Assembly: GCA_020002185.1 (NCBI GenBank)
Contig: CM034531.1
Coordinates: 46,850,602-46,914,601 of the forward strand
DNA from: Paraescarpia echinospica
Taxonomy: Eukaryota > Annelida > Polychaeta > Sabellida > Siboglinidae
Direction: 5' to 3'
DNA length: 64,000 nt
Below the pieces are notes generated by a model. That model saw only the letters and a list, made by a program, of their open reading frames with translations. It ran no database searches and had not been told where the DNA came from. The position numbers were made by a program, and so were the translations under genes. Of this stretch, positions 59,746 through 64,000 are shown in pieces. Within the stretch, counting starts at the first letter, position 1. Every line of letters starts with the position of its first letter.

Positions 59746-59789
59746 AAGTGATGTTGTTTGTTTCTCTTGTATATGTTGTTGTTCTCCTC

Positions 59790-60147
59790 CTGACTCCCTC
59801 TCGTCAGGGGTGAGGCTGGCCTTGGTTCCCTCTCGTCAGGGGTGAGGCTGGCCTTGGTTCCCTCTCGTCAGGGGTGAGGCTGGCCTTGGCTCCCTGTCGA
59901 CAGGGGTGAGGCTGGCCTTGGTTCCCTTTCGTCAGGGGTGAGGCTGGCCTTGGTTCCCTGTCGTCAGGGGTGAGGCTGGCCTTGGTTCCCTGTCGTCAGG
60001 GGTGAGGCTGGCCTTGGTTCCCTCTCGTCAGGGGTGAGGCTGGCCTTGGTTCTCTCTCGTCAGGGGTGAAGCTGGCCTTGGTTCCCTGTCGTCAGGGGTG
60101 AGGCTGGCCTTGGTTCCCTGTCATCACGGGTGAGGCTGGCCTTGGTG
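59790..60147. repeat. 32-bp minisatellite, about 11 copies
   Basis: Period is 32 bp with pieces CTCTCGTCAGGGGTGAGG and CTGGCCTTGGTTCC. It ends exactly where the RTE-like LINE tail begins (minus strand, 3' side), so it may have grown from that element's 3' end. Confidence 0.94.
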
Positions 60148-60149
60148 CC

Positions 60150-60402
60150 GTTCCTCGATTTCAATTTTCCTTTTTTTCCTCTTCATTTTCCTCACTTGTC
60201 TTGCACTACTTTCTCTACCAACTGTCTCCATTCCATTCTATCTTTTGCTCCCTCTCCCAATCCTCGCAAGTCTCTCTTTACGCAGTCCTCCCATCGCAGT
60301 CTAGGTCTTCTCCGCCTCCTTTCTTCTCCACTCTTTGGGAATCTGCTTCCTTTTTACCAGTCATTCTCCTCCCATTCTCTCCACGTGTTGCACTGCCACG
60401 AC
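60150..60402 (-). pseudogene. RTE-like LINE, C-terminal part (3' half of a split copy)
   Basis: Minus strand: HVERMGGE (about 60390), then RRRRPRLRWEDCVKRDL (60318-60268), then RMEW. This is the end of an RTE-type polyprotein, where 'WAGHVERM ... GRPRLRWEDCVKRDL' is usual. A frameshift lies between the two blocks. The preceding part is at 63020-63245 in the same orientation, separated by the plus-strand LINE. Confidence 0.75.
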
Positions 60403-63015
60403 ATGACGCAGTATGTCGAACAACCAACACACAAAGAAGGCCACATTTTACACCTTGTGATAGCCCGTACTAACTCCTGTGTGGCTGACACGGTGGTCGC
60501 AGAGCTTATTTCTTATCACCACGCTGTGCACTGCCGTCTTGCAATGCACAAGCCTCCATTTCGGAGAGAAAAGAAGACTTACCGCAAGATAAAGGCGACC
60601 AATCTCACATTGTTCTCGTCGGATATTGTAAACTCCAAATTACACACAAAGCGTGAACAATCATTAGACGACATTGTAGTTCAATATAGCAATGTCCTGA
60701 GCAAGCTGCTTGACAAACTCGCCCCACTGAAAACGAAATGGCTCACCATCCGACCTGATGCGCCGTGAGTCGATGACGAAATTATATCAGCCAGGAAGGA
60801 GAGGCGCCGGATGGAGTGGAGATGGAGATTGTCTAGGTTGACCATCGACAGAGAAATCTTCATCAACCAGAGAGAACGAGTGAAGAAGATGTATACTGCC
60901 AGATTCATATTTTATGCCAACAAAATCAACGAACAAGCTGGCAACCCAAAAACTCCGTACTGGATAGTTGGTTCTCTGCTGTATACGAAACACCTGCTAG
61001 CATTGCCCGACAACCATCTCAGACAATTGCTTGACAACTTCAGCAATTATTTCACAGACACAATTTACATTATCAGACGCGACCTTGACACCCAAGACAA
61101 ACACACTTTGCTGCGCCCGGACGAGCCCTATGTTATCTTGTTACATCTATCATCGTTCCTGCCTACCACAACACATGAGATCACCAAATTGGTCAGCAAG
61201 TCGGCTTGTAAATCATGCAAGTTGGATCCGATTCCGACTCATCTGCTGAAGGCCAACATATGCACTTTGGCACCAGTCATCACCGACATTGTGAACTTAT
61301 CAATTATGACAGGAGTCTTTCCTTCCGCCTTTAAAAAGTCTATCGTAACTCCAGTTTTGAAGAAAAAAACAACACTGAACCCAAATGACCTAAAGAAATA
61401 TCGTCCAGTGTCGAACTTGTCTTTTGTGTCAAAAATCGCAGAGAAGGTCGTTGCTGCCAGTTTCTCCAAACACCTATCTGACAACGAACTCTATGAGCAA
61501 ATGCAATTTTCTTATCGTCTGTACCACAGACAGCACTGAGACTTCATTGCTGATATGAGAGTATGCGATGATCTGCTTTGTATACTGGATGAGCGCAAGA
61601 CTGCCATACTTGTGCTACTAGATCTCTCAGCAGCATTTGATACAATTGACCACATAATCATGTTATCACGCCTCAGAGATCGATTTGGAATAACTGAAAC
61701 ATCTCTTGCAGGTTTGATTCGTATTTGGCCAACCGACCTCAGACTGTTCAAAAGCACGACAAAGAAAGTCCTGTGACGTTCGGAGTCCTGCAAGGTTCCG
61801 TTCTCGGCCCGCTCACGTTCATTTGTTACACGGCACCACTTGGTGATATCGCACTCGGCTCGGAATCAACATGCAACTATATGCTGACGATACCCAACTC
61901 TACATTGCCTTCAGTCCTCTCTCAGAGGAAGACACAACACAAGCTGTGAAGCGCATACAAGCATGTGTTGCTAAAATACAAGCTTGGATGCGCATGAATA
62001 AACTCAAACCTATGCTGACAAAACAGAGGCTATTGTGATATGTTCGCCGCACATCAAGAACAAACTTTCTATGCCGCACATAGAACTTGCCAATAACATC
62101 GTGCCTACTTCCACTGTGGCCAGGAACATTGGTGTTTTCTTCGATGATGCTTTAAACATGAACAGCCATGTACAGTACATGTGTCGTTTAGCATATTTCC
62201 ATCTACACAGTATTGGAAGAATTCTAAATCTTCTAGATAGGAAAACAACAGAGGTGATGGTGCATACCTACGTGACGTCTTGTCTTGACAATGGAAATGG
62301 CCTGCTTAACGGGATTTCTGACCATCTCCTCATCAGACTCCAGAGAGTGCAAACTGCTGCAGCCCGTCTCATAACCAGAACTGAGAAGCACGACTACATC
62401 ACTCCTGTTCTGATTGCGCTTCACTGGTTGCCGATTAAACAGCGCTTCGAGTACAAACTACTCTTTTTGACGTTTCGCAGTTTGCACGGCTTGACTGCGT
62501 CATACCTGGCGGACCTGCTAACTCGACACCAGCCCACTCGCACATTACGCTCCGCCGACACTCACCTACTCGAGGTCCCGCGCTGCAGGCTTTGCACTCA
62601 AGGCGACAAAGCTTTTTCACGCGCAGCGCCACGCATCTGGAACAATCTTCCCCCATCATGCATGCTACAGACTGCCTCAACGTGTTCAAGAAGCAACTGA
62701 AGACACTTCTTTTTAAACGTTTTTTACTCTTTGAATGATATGTGTGGAAGGTAACGAACTTTGAACATCTTAACTATTTTAACTATTGTTATTATTTATT
62801 ATTATTCTCTCTTAACTTGTTGTTTTTAATTAGTACAAGTGTATTATTTGTTTTTATCATTATTATCCTTATCTATTTACTGTTGATATATATTTTAATG
62901 CTTCTATTTATTATATTTAATAATCTTAGTAGCTACATGCCATGTTTTAGGATTGTAATGCGCATTTGAATGGTAGTAATTGCCATATTTATGGCGCAGA
63001 GAAATGCAATAAAAT
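60403..63015 (+). pseudogene. L2/CR1-like LINE, 5'-truncated, frameshifted
   Basis: Plus strand: starts inside the endonuclease end with THKEGHILHLVIART (60430-60470). The linker runs to 60768. The reverse transcriptase shows SKSACKSCKLDPIPTHLLK, FPSAFKKSIVTPVLKK and YRPVSNLSFVSKIAEKVV (60811-61539); DLSAAFDTIDHI (about 61620), LQGSVLGPL (about 61790), YADDTQLY (61880-61903); then NIGVFFDDALNMNSHV, IGRILNLLDRKTTEVMVHTY, LHWLPIKQRFEYKLLFLTFR, SLHGLTASYLADLL, AFSRAAPRIWNNLPPS (62035-62700). In-frame stops at 60766 and 61537 and shifts near 61740 and 61950 kill it. The 3' end is (ATT)-rich. Unlike the copy at 41886-44000, it keeps the catalytic core. Confidence 0.88.
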
Positions 63016-63019
63016 TATT

Positions 63020-63245
63020 ATTGTTATTACATGCCCCACACTTCAGTCGACTCATCAGCTTCTTCTTAAGGCTTTCTTTTACTCCATCCTCCACCCTCAG
63101 GTCCTCCATTCTTCGCTTATCAGTTCTCTTCCCTCCCGCAATTCTTCTTACCCAGTTGTTTTCACAAACCTGCACCCTCTCTTGTTGTTTCTCTGTCAGT
63201 GCCATTGTCTCTAGCCATACATGTATGCCAGGGTAACACATGAAC
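63020..63245 (-). pseudogene. RTE-like LINE, upstream part of the split copy
   Basis: Minus-strand frame 63241-63029: WLETMALTEKQQERVQVCEN, NWVRRIAGGKRTDKRRMEDL, GVKESLKKKLMSRLKCGA. This is the block just before 'WAGHVERM' in RTE-type elements, which resumes at about 60390. The two parts are collinear on the minus strand with the plus-strand LINE between them. Confidence 0.8.
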
Positions 63246-64000
63246 AGAGCACCTTTCCTTTGAGTTCACGCGATATGCGCTTGTCTCCCATCACACCTCA
63301 TTGTATATTAAGTAATAACAACACTATAATAAATATGTTGCAGTTATAACGCCCACCGAATTACTTTTAACAAACTTGAAACATTGTTCGCAATTTGAAT
63401 TTTCAACCCGCAAAATGTAAACAAGACACCCAGAGTATCAACAACAACATTGTCGCCGGTTGGTTAAACCACAATTTTTTTATGTTCAGCGCGGTCGCGA
63501 TATTCTCACATTCAAGACGTCTGATTTATGTATGTTAACCGTTACCGTGGTTGATTCCGGGTGACGGAACAGACAACGAACCTTTAATCATCAGTTATGC
63601 TCTCATTATAAGATATGCACATCTGGAATTCTCCATCTTAGGCGTCGAGAAGTGGCTGTTTGTCAAGAATCGAGCCTATTATTTAACAGTAATAGCAATA
63701 AACGTCAGTTCATGCCAAGATTTGTTTATGCGGGTCGCGCTTGATCATCAGCGACGATGGGTCATCAGCGGCGATGGGTCATACGGTCAACGTTACGGCA
63801 GCCGTCGGTCGGACGGACATCCCCCGGTACTTCCGGTCAGCGTAGTGAGTAGTTAGCGGGCGCCGGTCGATCTTGCTTAGCATTTTGAGTGGATAGCGTA
63901 TAAGCCGAGGGAAAGCGGCAACAGGAGCTTGTTGTCTTGGCGTGGCTCGAGTCTGTGGCAAGACGTCGTCGTCTTCGTTGTCCAAGAGGTGACCTGTCGC
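63246..64000. other. 3' flank, no recognised gene
   Basis: Short overlapping frames on both strands (63551-63856 plus, 63985-63779 minus) with no family motif. A small GATGGGTCAT duplication lies at about 63757-63782. Nothing supports a gene within the window. Confidence 0.4.

Overview
This window is repeat-dominated animal DNA, most likely from an aquatic invertebrate; the phylum cannot be fixed from the sequence. The reasons are animal-type non-LTR retrotransposons (an L2/CR1-like and an RTE-like family), tRNA-derived SINEs, long minisatellites, a long TG microsatellite, and decayed copies of a multi-copy gene family with HEEADTR, DTDV, FHALTGCDTV and CXC motifs that I recognise from uncharacterised proteins of marine invertebrates. 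No intact host gene, rRNA or functional tRNA gene is seen. Most open frames are chance or repeat translations.

Positions 1594-38825 hold three head-to-tail copies (A 1594-14831, B 14832-27535, C 27536-38825) of an 11-13 kb unit. Each unit carries a LINE C-terminal fragment, a G-rich dispersed repeat, a 50-bp minisatellite, a 460-480 bp inverted-repeat arm, an inactivated CXC-family gene on the minus strand, the opposite arm, a 55-bp minisatellite (29 to about 43 copies), a fragment of a second CXC-family gene, and a reverse-transcriptase fragment. Copies A, C and B differ by stepwise deletions at one point near 4127. Copy B contains a 1000-N gap whose flanks do not belong to the same unit type.

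Positions 38826-44040 are a nested locus: an internally deleted L2-like LINE on the minus strand is interrupted by a second CXC-family element (39187-41882) with its own inverted repeats of about 190-210 bp. Positions 48871-52745 hold a third CXC-family gene, bounded on each side by two copies of a repeat of about 325 bp in inverted orientation. The same gene family therefore sits three times between three unrelated inverted-repeat pairs. I infer that it is the enzyme of a little-described DNA transposon group, perhaps with a PIN/FEN-like nuclease core.

Positions 53367-57987 are a 44-bp satellite with 105 copies and no net length change. It is made from the head of a tRNA-derived SINE whose complete copy closes the array (57960-58200). 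After a TG tract and a 17-bp satellite come a 32-bp satellite (59790-60147) and an RTE-like LINE on the minus strand (60150-60402 plus 63020-63245). That LINE is split by a 5'-truncated L2-like LINE on the plus strand (60403-63015).

There is no operon-like cooperation among genes here. The window records waves of mobile-element insertion, minisatellite growth from element ends, and a recent segmental amplification. Family names come from motif recognition, not a database search.
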